31,681 nt of DNA, taken from Spirogloea muscicola (taxonomy: Eukaryota > Streptophyta > Zygnematophyceae > Spirogloeales > Spirogloeaceae). Location: assembly GCA_009602725.1 (NCBI GenBank), contig WELB01000233.1:1-31681 (forward strand), in the 5' to 3' direction. Below the pieces are notes generated by a model. It saw nothing but the letters and a program-made list of their open reading frames with translations, had not been told where the DNA came from and did no database searches. Positions 10,500 to 19,233 of this stretch are shown one piece after another. Position 1 is the stretch's first letter. Each line of letters starts with the position of its first letter. The position numbers and the translations under genes are program-made.

Positions 10500-11412
10500 T
10501 TTAACTCTATACATCATGTAGGGGAAAGTGCAATGAAGCGTATTAGAAAATGGAAAACAACAGAAGTTGAAAGGGGTATATCAGTCCCACTTTCTGAAGG
10601 AGCTCCTATAGAAGAATCTCCAGCAAAAAGCACCAATGAGGAGCTACAGTACCCCACAGAACAACTAGGCTGAATCTGCTGCCAAATGCTGGGCAAGTAT
10701 AGGCAATTGCAAGGTTCATGCGCACAAGATATGAGAGCCACCCAATCCGGCTCTACCCATCCCTTGCCAAGCTCAGCTGAAGCACTAGCGGGTTGTATCG
10801 AGCTAATGGGCTCAGCTGCACTTATTCCTGCAAGCTTCTGCTTGAACCTGTGCTTGACAGCTACGACCCTCTTTTGCTCAGAATTCGTCATTGCACCCTT
10901 CTCTCCAATGCCGATACCTGGCCTTGAACACCCACCTTACCTTTGCCGAGGTTGCACGTTGGTAAGCTTGCCAGACTCATTTGTGCACAAGAGTTGGCTT
11001 ATTATCCCAACACCACTGCCTGTAGCTGCACCTGAAAAACTAACTTCCCCTTACCATGGAACCCTCCCCCCTCCCTCCCCTCGCCCATCTTGATGTGGTG
11101 ATGTGGGAGCTGGGCGGGGTGCTGTGGCTGAAGCAGCCGAGGCAGGGTGACTTCAGGACCCACTTACTTCCTGATCGTCACCAAATTCAAACTGCTGCCG
11201 CAATGTTGGACGTGGCCTGTGTCTTGTGCAGGAAGGTCTGCTGATGTCGAGGTCACGCTTTTCACGCTGCCCACCCAGGATGCTCAGCCCCAACCTCTGT
11301 GCCTCCAGACTTGTCCCCACTTGCTTGCATACTTACTTGCAGGCTTGCAGACTTAGGCACGCGCACGAGCCTTGTCAGACACTGGGCGGCAAGCAGCTTG
11401 CCCACCCGGTAG
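10500..11412. other. Downstream flank of PII; no recognised gene
   Basis: The proximal part, just below 11413, must contain the PII 3' UTR. Open frames at 10514-10891 (-) and 10686-11093 (+) are antisense to each other, match nothing I know, and lack splice-linked partners. No clear TGTAA signal was found on the minus strand close to the PII stop. Confidence 0.3.
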
Positions 11413-13148
11413 CTAGTTGCCATCAAGTGACGCAATGGTTTTGGACAAAAGCTCTGCACGTCCGCCGACCATCCTCTCCGCCTCCAGGCCCCGCTCGCCT
11501 GTAACAGTGTGCATTCCTGAAATCTGATCTCGCTTGCTTGCTGGCGGCGGACAAGAAGGCAGCAGCAGAGATGCTGCGCTCGCAGCCTCTGGACTTTGCC
11601 ATGCAAGATTTACTCACCGGTTCTGATCCGCACGATGTCAAGGACTGGATAGACTGCATAGCCATCACATACAAGGGGGAGAAGCTCCAGCTCAGGTATG
11701 ACATACATGCTGACCGAGTACCGCACATCAATTACCAGAGACTGCACACACTAGAGGCCATCCTTGTATGGACTATGAGGCAGACGGTACGAGCACACAC
11801 CAAAGATCTTCCCATCTCCGATCTCCCCTGTCCTGGCCTCCGTCATGATGGTGTCAATAAGGGCCTCGACCTGCCAAGGACATGAATGCTCCACCAAGAC
11901 CTGATTGCTGCTGGTCGACCACCGTCATCATGTGACATCCTGAACACGTAAATGTGCATGCAGACCACACGAACGATGGAATTGCTCATTATTCACCTGG
12001 TCTGAGACGATGACAACCTCCAGCTTCACTTTGGACACAAAGTTGGAGTCAGTGAACTCAGAGCCTGCAGCACCACTAGAATGACCGAGTCATTACCAGC
12101 AGAGCCCGGGATCATATGCACGAGGCAAGGCTCATCACAAGTTGTTAGACTGGCAAGGGCTCTTAAGTCAGCTCAAGCTAAACTCACAACCAAGACTCCG
12201 GTCGAGACGACCCACCAGCGTGGCGCTCTCTTGAGCCTCCTTGCGCTCCAAAGCCTTTCACATCAGTGATAGTGACACCTCTGATGCCCATCTTTAGGAG
12301 AGCCTGCAGGTCATCCCCATGACGCCCTCAGCTTATCATGGCTGGGCAGGAAGCTGCGCATATCCAGGACCTGTGGTGGTGGCGCACGTCGTGCCCGTCG
12401 CGCCGTTTCTGCCGCTTCTCTAAGGCACGTCATCAAGAGTGCGCGAGTCAAGCAAGCAAGGACCCTGTCGACATGGCAAGCTGAGGTTATGTACTGGCCG
12501 GCCACGTGAAGGCAACCCTTCACCTGGGCCACAATGTTGACGCGCCAGGGCCTGTGAGCCAGCAAAGCAAGGTCAGCAGGTGGTGGCAGCGGGCAACCCC
12601 GCGGGCTGCCCGACCAGATCCCAGCCGCAGCAGCCAAAGGCAACTGCTGCGGCGCAAGAGAGGCACAGCTCCGGTCCAGCCTTGGCGGGCCGCCGGGGCT
12701 TGGGCTCTCGGGCTACGTCGGGCACCACGCATTCTACACGGATCACCCGTCTTCACCTCAGAATCGCCTCCACCTTGAAGAACTCCACGTCCGCGCAGGC
12801 TGGCCCTGTGGCAGGAGGGCGAGCTTCGTGAGTGGGCAACGCCCATGCTTGTGGCCCGCAGCGGTCAGCCTTTGGTGGGTGCCAGGTGGGGCTGGGAGGG
12901 TGGTTCGGAGACGAAAGTCAGTGACAATGGCACGGGCACGGAGGGCCCCGCTCGGGGGCGATGGGGGGGAGGGCGGGCACCGTCGTCGGAGGACGCTCGG
13001 NNNNNNNNNNNNNNNNNNNNNNNNNNNNNNNNNNNNNNNNNNNNNNNNNNNNNNNNNNNNNNNNNNNNNNNGGCGGCGGGGGGGAGCGGGAGCTGAGGCG
13101 GGCGAGCGGCGCGGCGGCGGCGGGGGGGGCCGCAGCGAGCGCGGCCAT
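11413..13148 (-). CDS. GLB1: PII nitrogen-regulatory protein (GLB1), plastid type, about 8 exons, gap in exon 1
   Basis: Plastid PII senses 2-oxoglutarate/ATP/ADP and, in plants and green algae, glutamine, and controls N-acetylglutamate kinase of arginine synthesis. Exons: 12981-about 13148 (broken by the gap 13001-13071), 12757-12805, 12524-12551 (28 nt), 12216-12303, 11997-12064, 11801-11870, 11618-11653, 11413-11498; all introns GT-AG. The mature part (about 140 aa) begins RASSDDGPACADVEFFKVEA then ILRPWRVNIVAQ and ALLKMGIRGVTITDVKGFGA. T-loop: QGGSRERHAGSEFTDSNF. B-loop: TGEIGDGKIF. C-loop: RIRTGERG. The Q-loop-like end is EAERMVGGRAELLSKTIA. The start at 13148 gives MAALAAAPPAAAAPLARLSS, a typical chloroplast transit peptide. 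Its frame cannot be followed through the gap; as written (71 N) it does not match, so the gap size is probably arbitrary. Confidence 0.95.
13001..13071. other. Assembly gap (71 N) inside PII exon 1
   Basis: A run of 71 undetermined bases flanked by very GC-rich sequence. It lies between the PII transit-peptide start and the RASSDD residues before intron 1. The true length is unknown. Confidence 0.99.
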
Positions 13149-13229
13149 GGCGGGGGCGGGGGACCCTCGTGTGCGTGCCCGCTTCGCTCCACCAGATGGT
13201 GGACAGAACGGGATGCCGCTGCTGATCTC

Positions 13230-13400
13230 AAGAGAGGTGGCTGTACAACCTCTGAACCTCTTTCTACCCTTTCACAGCCCTTGCCCCCATTGGGAGAGCC
13301 ACTTCTTCTCTTCTCTTTCTACCCATGCCGAGGGTGTTCATGGGGGATAGTTTTCCGGCAGCTAGTCTGTCGGATTTGAGGCTCCTCACTCGTAACTACT
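13230..13400 (+). mobile_element. Retrotransposon coding tail hosting a 43-nt hairpin insertion
   Basis: Plus strand: MPRVFMGDSFPAASLSDLRL then LTRNY with TGA near 13400 (LTRNY instead of LTRGY). The upstream part is interrupted at 13270-13312 by a hairpin-module fragment flanked by CTCTTTCTACCC on both sides. The 5' limit is not clear. The remnant lies about 80 bp upstream of the PII start and points away from it. Confidence 0.72.
13258..13324 (+). mobile_element. 43-nt hairpin micro-insertion with 12-bp target-site duplication
   Basis: CTCTTTCTACCC occurs at 13258-13269 and again, identical, at 13313-13324. Between them (13270-13312) lies TTTCACAGCCC...CCCATTGGGAGAGCCACTTC, the 3' half of the hairpin module common to this retrotransposon family. 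A TSD-flanked fragment holding only the extreme 3' end is what target-primed reverse transcription with early termination would leave. Confidence 0.8.
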
Positions 13401-13700
13401 GAGTGGTCCATCCTCCTCTGTTCTGCCATGGCCTCTTCAGGCCCCGAAGTCGCTCCTTAGCCCGTAGTTTCGTGGCGGCGCTCCAGCTCCCCAAGTTAGC
13501 TTGTCCGATTTGTTTGTCTTCTTCTTCTCGATTTGTTTGTGCTCTCCCGTGAGTACTAACGTCACCTTAGGCACCTTAGTTTAGGTCTCTATATTATGTA
13601 GCCTTGTTTAGTTTGCACTCGCCTCTGCTTGAACTGTGTATTGGCTTGAATTGGCCTCCCTTTTCATTTCATGCGCCCCGCGCGCCTTTCTCTCGTAGTT
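13401..13700 (+). mobile_element. Retrotransposon tail with A'-type 3' UTR and an internal duplication
   Basis: Plus strand: LSDLF... then FVLSREY with TAA near 13560. The 3' UTR has CACCTTAGGCACCTTAG, a TTGGCTTGAATTGGCCTCCC block and the end TGCGCCCCGCGCGCC near 13687. The minus-strand copy at 17612-17760 has the same UTR (ends LFVLTRGN). Here GATTTGTTTGT is duplicated around CTTCTTCTTCTC within the last codons. Confidence 0.72.
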
Positions 13701-13779
13701 TGCAGCAAGCGCGCGGAAAGACGTCGCCCTGACGGAAGCCGGAGGCCGCCGCCAGAGCGCGGCCCGCAGTTTGGCCTCT

Positions 13780-14100
13780 TCGAACCTTGTCAATTCTTTT
13801 CGGGCTTTTCGGGCTGGCTTCTCACAGCCCTTGCCCTCATTGGGAGAGCCACTTCTTCGTTCATGAGAGCAGGGCCTGTGTATCTGCCGTCCGTGGGGGA
13901 CATCCTTCAGCGACCTCTGCTCGTGACCACCCGCGTCACTGTGCGCTTCAGCGCCTTCCCCGGCCCCTGCGGAGTTTGTCCATTCTCTTTCCTGGGCTGG
14001 CCTGTCACAGCCATCGCCCTCTCCTGGAAGCGCCTCTCTCCCTCTACTTGCTGACCCGTGTTTACTGAGCGGGTCCGCTAAGAGAAGCAAGGGGCTCTAG
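13780..14100 (+). mobile_element. Two hairpin modules and a retrotransposon coding tail
   Basis: Two successive plus-strand hairpin modules: 13790-13860 (CTTGTCAATTCTTTTCGGG, GGGCTGGCTTCTCACAGCCC, ATTGGGAGAGCCACTTC) and 13970-14035 (TTGTCCATTC, GGGCTGGCCTGTCACAGCC). The second is followed by SLYLLTRVY with TGA at about 14066-14068. The mix of UTR parts before a coding tail shows nested insertions. Confidence 0.7.
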
Positions 14101-14149
14101 GCTCCAACCTGACGACGAGGAGGAGCCCTGTGGCACTTTAGGCCAATTG

Positions 14150-14690
14150 AAAGCAAGCGCGGCCAGATGGTGGCTGGGAGAGGCCAGCCCAAAGGAATGG
14201 ACAAGGTCTGAAGGAGCCGGAGTGCTAAGGACTGAGACAGCAGCAAGCGGACTCTCAGTAACCTCTAGTCTTTAGATGCAAATCTGAATAGCTAGCAGGC
14301 GGAAAGACGTCGCCCTGACGGTAGCCGGAGGCCGCCGCCAAAGCGCGGCCTGCGCGCAAGTGGACCGCAAAAGCTAGGGACCGCTGCAAAGAGATGGCCA
14401 AGCGCATCCGGAAGACTTGGGCGAGGGATCTGGCGACATTGAAGCCAGTCTGCTCGCCCTGCTGCCCGTGGCGGCGGGCCGCTGCTCGCCGCGCAAGGTG
14501 GTGAAGCAGGTAAAGCCATTTGGCGCCAAAGGCGCCGTGTACGTCGACGGCGAGTGGCACAAACCCTGTCGCCCACCGGGTGATCCGAGTATTTCCGATC
14601 CTTGGCGCCTGCCGCTGGGCGGACTGCGTAGCCCGCCTCCTCCGCCGAGCGTTTGGCGCTCCTCGAATCAAAAGAGTCAGTCGTGCAATT
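14150..14690 (-). mobile_element. Retrotransposon fragment: end of RLE, C-terminal module, B-type 3' UTR
   Basis: Minus strand: EEAGYAVRPAAGAKDRKY (the K-bearing end of the restriction-like endonuclease; compare KAGYAVACAARAKE at 18300-18250). After a frameshift come VPLAVDVHGAFGAKWLYLLH, FNVARSLAQVFRMRLAIS, RAGRALAAASGYRQGDVFPP and SYSDLHLKTRGY, with TGA at 14255-14257. The 3' UTR (to about 14150) has CTTGTCCATTCC and GGGCTGGCCTCTCCCAGCC and closely matches 6755-6866. This is one of the best preserved C-terminal modules in the window. Confidence 0.85.
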
Positions 14691-14779
14691 GAGCCCAGCA
14701 CAGAAGCAAAGAGCATGTTGACCACTTTCCGCAGGACACAACTTCCCCCCGTTGTGGTGGACCGTGAATGTCCGCACGT

Positions 14780-15100
14780 TGAGGCACATTGTCACAGGCA
14801 GCATGGTGGATATACCTTGTTTCATGTATCAAGCTTGCACACTGTCTACTGGATGCACTTGTTGGACTTGCTACACAGTCTCAAGCCCACGCCCTGCACA
14901 TGCGCACCAACCACACTCTTGCTGCAGCTTTTGCTTTCTGCAGGGGCGAGAGTCGCCCAATGCCAGTCTGTCCATGCTCACTCGGGGATATTAGTGTCCC
15001 CCTTAGCCAGCTCATTACCCAGTTAACAGGTCATTTGTAAGGCTTGAATTGGCCTCCCTTTCAATTTCATGCGCACTGCGCGCCTTCTCTCTTTTGTAGG
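14780..15100 (+). mobile_element. Retrotransposon 3' end with A-type 3' UTR
   Basis: Plus strand: ALHMRTNHTLAAAFAFCRGE (compare ALHLRAERALAAASG) and NASLSMLTRGY, with TAG near 14994. The A-type UTR follows: GTCCCCCTTAGCCAGCTC, TTGAATTGGCCTCCC and TGCGCACTGCGCGCCTTC to about 15093. It is tail to tail, roughly, with nearby minus-strand copies. Confidence 0.78.
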
Positions 15101-15311
15101 AGAAGACGAATCTGTTCGCTGCCAAAGGACGTCACGGGCCGCTTGGCTTGGTGGCTCCTTCAGCTGCTGCTAAAAGCGTTGATTTGTACTGAACTAGACA
15201 TTGCGCTCGCTGTGACAAGCCAAATCTGCTGCTGCTTGCTCGCCCAACCCTAGTCCGACTTGCGGTCGATAGCCGACGGTCGACGCCCCACCAGTCTCTG
15301 GAGGCGGCAGC

Positions 15312-17577
15312 CTAGGCATGGTCAGCACGAAGATGCAAGGCTGATTCCTGGAAACGTTGCACCGCAAGCAAGAGGCGCATGCGACACTCCTGACCGACCT
15401 CCTCCAGCCACTTGATTGACGAGCAGTGACCTGGGCTGCAGCAGGGCCAGCAGGGTGAACAGCAGACTGCCAGGCTGCGGGCTCGCTGGGCCAGAAGATG
15501 ACCACAGCGTCTTCCACGACTCTCCGGCTTGCCAAAGCAGCCGCCCTGGGCGGCCATAGGCCATGAGGAAAAAGGGTATAAGCGAAGGGAAGTGGTTGCG
15601 CAGCTCCTCCATGATGACGCTGCGCTCCACCGTGTTGAAGGCGTTACTGATATCCAGTCCAAGGACCATCATTGAAGGGTCCACGTCGAGAGCAGCGCGG
15701 ATGCCGTGGACGAGGGCCTCCGCCCCGCAGGACATGCCAGCACCAAATTGGTGGGGTGATAGGTGGCTGGTCAGCTGGGGTTTCAGCTCGCTGCACACGG
15801 CCTTTGATACCAGCCGCATGATAACCTCCGTCATCGCAATGGGTCTCACCCCGCCTGTCGGCTTCGCAAGGGTCAGCAGGTGGCTGGAATTTAAGGCGTC
15901 GGCAATGCGTGGTGGAATGGCAGCCCTGGCGATGTGCCGGCAGGTGGACAGGAACAGGGAGAAGCTCCTCTCATCCCCATCAAGAAATAGGTCCTGTAGG
16001 TGCTCAAAGAGCCATCCAGAAGGGCCTCCAGACACCATCCGGGGGGCTTTGGTCAGGGCCACACGGAGCGCTTCTGCCGACAGGTCAAGAGGACTGGGGA
16101 GCTCGCCAGCCCAGGGCTCGAGGGGGTGTTGTGGAGGGGGGTGGAGCTGTCGCAAGATAGCCTCCGTGGCGTCGTTGGTAGTAGCCAGGGGGTCAGGGCA
16201 AAGGGCCTGAGCGGCCCGGGAAAGTTCTCCTGCCCTGCCAAAGCGTCTTGCGCGCGCTAGATTTCCAGCTGTGGACTGTTGAGAGGGCTGATTGATTGCT
16301 CCATTGCGCGCCCGCCGCTGTGAGAGCGCGACCCGAGCAGCTGCTGCCCGCTGCTGGGCCAACTCCTCCCATTTCCCACTTGCAAATGCAGCCAGTCTGT
16401 CCTGGAGAGTCTTGCGGCCACCGACGCCGAAGGAGGGAAGATGGCCAAGAACGAGCTTGGGAAAAAGCAATTACAACGCCCAGGCCGCCTCGTCCATAGA
16501 GTCCGCTTCGATGCGTGCGAGGTAAGGCGTAAGAACCTTGGTGCACTGACGACGTGCCCATCTGGGAACGTGGCGAAGGTTTCGAAGGCCGTCAGGGATG
16601 AGAAGGGGGGTGAGGTCCACTGTGGCAGCCCAATGCCAGCTCTCTGAAGAAGGGGGTGGTGGAGGCCGGACTGTGCCAGGCACTTGTGAACTCGCTGCCA
16701 GCTCCTCGCGATTCTGGCGGTTGCGACAGTGATAGGCATGGACTGGCAGCCCTCTCGTGTTGAAACGTTGCTGGCATACTGGGCAGGGGACTCTGTGGTC
16801 TGGCGCATTTGGGAGGCCCGTGTGGACTGGGCTTGGGTTGTGAGACTGACCCTGGCGATGGCGAGGTCGTTCTTGATGGTCATCAGCTGGATGGCGTCTC
16901 GCGATAACAGGTCGAGGCAGCAAGGGAGGTGGAGGTACGGGTAGAGGTAACAGGGGAGGTAGAGGAGGCAATGATGGTGGCGGCACTGGTGGTGGTGGTG
17001 GTGGTGGTAGTGGAGCAGGTGGTGGTGGTGGTGGTGGTGGTCGTGGCGGCTCCGGGGCGGGGACTGGTGCTGGCACTGGTAAATGCACAGCTGGAGCTTG
17101 AGAAAGAGATGAGCGTTGCCTTCGAGTCGAGAGTAGATGCAGCAGACTTCGCGGCCGGCAGGAAATAAAGGGCCCGTCCGCAGTAGAAGAGTCGCTTGAC
17201 TGTGCTGGGCTGATGACAATTCCGACTCGGGGGTCCATGTTGGGGGCCTCGGACTCTGCATCCGAGGAGGCCGAGCCGGGGTCCGCAAGCCGAGCTATCT
17301 CATCAGGAGCAGGGACTGCAGGGAGGGGCTCGGGCTCCACAGCCGTCGTCGGGGAGGAGCGTGAAGAAGCTGAAGGGGGCGTTGAAGGAGTGGGAAGGTC
17401 GGCCACTAAGGCAATGGCAGCCCTCATTGCAGCAGTCGAGCTGCGGGTGCCGTAAGGGCGAGGGGCGCGCCGCGACGGGCTGCGCGCCGCGCCGCGACCT
17501 TTGGCAGCCGCCGCCATGGCGGTGGGGTCGGCCAGCGGGCGGTGGGCGGTGGGCGGCGGCCAGAAGGGCTCGCCCAC
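15312..17577 (-). mobile_element. Non-LTR retrotransposon with zinc finger and RT domain; nonsense codon and internal deletion
   Basis: Minus strand, one frame from 17577. It has a 368-codon N-terminal part with a proline-rich linker (GGT microsatellite 16980-17045) and a C2H2/C2HC-like finger VPCPVCQQRF...HAYHC near 16790-16730. A TAA at 16471-16473 interrupts it. The RT part continues in the same frame (16470-15322): KPTGGVRPIAMTEVIMRLVS (fingers), HQFGAGMSCGAEALVHGIRA, and motif A LGLDISNAFN at about residue 273. Shortly after AYGRPGRLLWQAG homology stops. The catalytic motif C (YxDD-like), thumb, finger and RLE are missing, and a different frame gives CRMRLLLAVQRFQESALHLR (15385-15312), the C-terminal module. 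It is thus an internally deleted, inactive copy, and the only one here with an RT domain. Confidence 0.88.
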
Positions 17578-17611
17578 TGGGATAAGCTAGCGAGAAGGCG
17601 TGCGGAGCGCA

Positions 17612-17760
17612 TGACATGAAAGGGAGGCCAATTCAAGCCAATACAGTATTCAGGCAGAGTCCCGTGCAAATTAAACAAGGCGACATGATAAGGAGACCTA
17701 AAGTAAGGTGCCTAAGGCGACATTAGTTCCCACGGGTGAGCACAAACAACTCCGACAAGC
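17612..17760 (-). mobile_element. Retrotransposon 3' end with A'-type 3' UTR
   Basis: Minus strand: SLSELFVLTRGN and a TAA stop near 17724. The UTR carries GCCTTAGGCACCTTAC, TTGAATTGGCCTCCC and an end near CGCACGCCTTCTCGC at about 17590-17612. It pairs with the plus-strand copy at 13401-13700. The RT-bearing element begins immediately beyond its 3' end in the same orientation, a head-to-tail arrangement. Confidence 0.75.
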
Positions 17761-17819
17761 TAACTTGGGGAGCTGTTGCGCCGCCACAAAAGCCGGAGGC
17801 CTGACTTAGAGCGCGACCT

Positions 17820-18900
17820 GCACGTTGATGAAGAGCCTCAGGATGAACAAAGTACGAGAAGGGGCCTGGGGAAGCACTAAGAAATACAAGCACAAAAAAG
17901 AACTAAGCAGCTACGAAGCACTCAGTAACCCCTGCTAAGCAGCCTCAGGTCACAGACGCTTGGCTCCTGGAAGCGGGTCCCCTGGCCAGAGCCAGAGGCA
18001 GCAGCGAGGGCTCTTTCGGCACGCAGGTGCAGCGCGCGGGCCATACACCTCTGCAGCGAGACGGCCAAGTGCATCCGGTACACCTGCGCTAGCGACCTGG
18101 CTGCATGAGAGTCCACCGGCTCCCCATGGAAGCGGCGGACAATGGCGCGACATGGGAGCTGGTTGAGCAGCTCGAGCAACCGAGCGACCAACGCCCCGTG
18201 CGCGTTGATGGCCAGCGGGGAGAGCTCGTCTTCCTGCGGATGATCTGCGTGTCAAGCTCCTTGGCCCGAGCGGCGCAGGCTACCGCATACCCAGCCTTGG
18301 AGGCACACTGTGCGCGATGTGTGCGGTCGTAGGGGTCAGTGGTTACCACGTCAAGGATAAGACGGGGCCCGCCGGCTGGGTGAGGTGGCCACAAGGTCGA
18401 CCCGACGGGCGTGGGGACCGTCCGCCCGTTGCTGAAGCGGCATGACTGCGGAATTCTGGGCGGCCACCGAGAAGCCGGCCTCCACGAGGATGCCGTGCAA
18501 CGCATCCCGGAGGAGGTCGTGTGCCGCTGTCCGCTCTCCGCCGGGGGAACAGCGCAGAACGTGGGCGGCCAGCTCCCCAGGCTCGGCCCCTCGCTCGCCA
18601 CATTCGCGTTGAAGCACGCCCTGTAGGCATGGTGGCGGCGGACCCAGGAGCCGGTGGACGGCACTGCGGAATACCTCGTCCGGGGTGAGGGCGTCGTTGA
18701 GGGGGAGGGCCTGGAGGCAAGGCGCTGCCCCCGGGGAAGAGGCCGAGTGGAGTCGTGCGCGGCCGCGCAGGTCGGCTGCCGGGAGCTGCTGCGAGGCGGT
18801 GGTGAGGCCGCGGAGCGCGCTTGGACGCGCAGGGCGGCGGTGTGCGCGAGGTGCTCGAACGAGGCCGCCTGGCGCGCCGCGAGCAGCTAGCTCCCGGTGG
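17820..18900 (-). mobile_element. Retrotransposon fragment: CCHC-like finger, RLE endonuclease and C-terminal module
   Basis: Minus strand: QQLPAADLRGRARLHSASSP and TPDEVFRSAVHRLLG (18790-18630). The finger is RECGERGAEPGELAAHVLRC. The endonuclease start RRVDLVATSP is near 18390. After a frameshift come LILDVVTTDPYDRTHRAQ and CASKAGYAVACAARAKELDT (18340-18250), giving D...D...K spacing like a PD-(D/E)XK fold. After another frameshift come HGALVARLLELLNQL, RSLAQVYRMHLAVSLQRC and DLRLLSRGY, with the stop at 17922-17924. The C-type 3' UTR continues to about 17820. No RT remains. Its 5' end lies about 330 bp upstream of eIF3i. Confidence 0.85.
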
Positions 18901-18949
18901 GCTAAGCGAGGCGGGGGAAGGCGCGCGCGGTGCGCGTGGAGCGGAAGGG

Positions 18950-19233
18950 AAGGGCCACATCCAGCCGGTCCGTTGTCCAGGCGACAGCTCGCACACAAGC
19001 GGCTGACACGGGAACGACGCCCCGGAACTCCACTCCCCACGACGCGCTGGCCTCGTTGCGCCTCGGCCGCGACGGCCTCCTCCCATATCCTCTGGACGAG
19101 TCTTCCCACCACTCCGCACCCCCGCCGCTCCCGAACGCCGCGCCCAAGCCCCAACCCCTCCGCCGGCCCCTCTGCCCTCCCTGCCCCTCCGCCCCCACCA
19201 GGCGCGCCCCGCTCGCCCCCGCCCGCCGGCGCC
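18950..19233 (+). promoter_or_regulatory. GC-rich promoter/5' leader region of eIF3i
   Basis: About 280 bp between the retrotransposon fragment and the eIF3i start. The last ~130 bases are C-rich and pyrimidine-rich on the plus strand, as in a 5' UTR. No TATA box is seen. The exact transcription start cannot be read from the sequence. Confidence 0.4.

Noticed and set aside
11538-11885. Plus-strand 115-codon frame that looked coding (DVKDWIDCIAITYKGEKLQL)
   Set aside because: It is antisense to PII exons 6 and 7, whose splice sites and protein match are strong.
13785-13865. A fourth TSD-flanked hairpin insertion
   Set aside because: The flanks share only TCTTCG, which overlaps the CTTCTTC end of the module and cannot be told from chance.
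16929-17168. Valine-rich plus-strand frame
   Set aside because: It is the antisense reading of the GGT repeat that codes the proline linker of the RT element.
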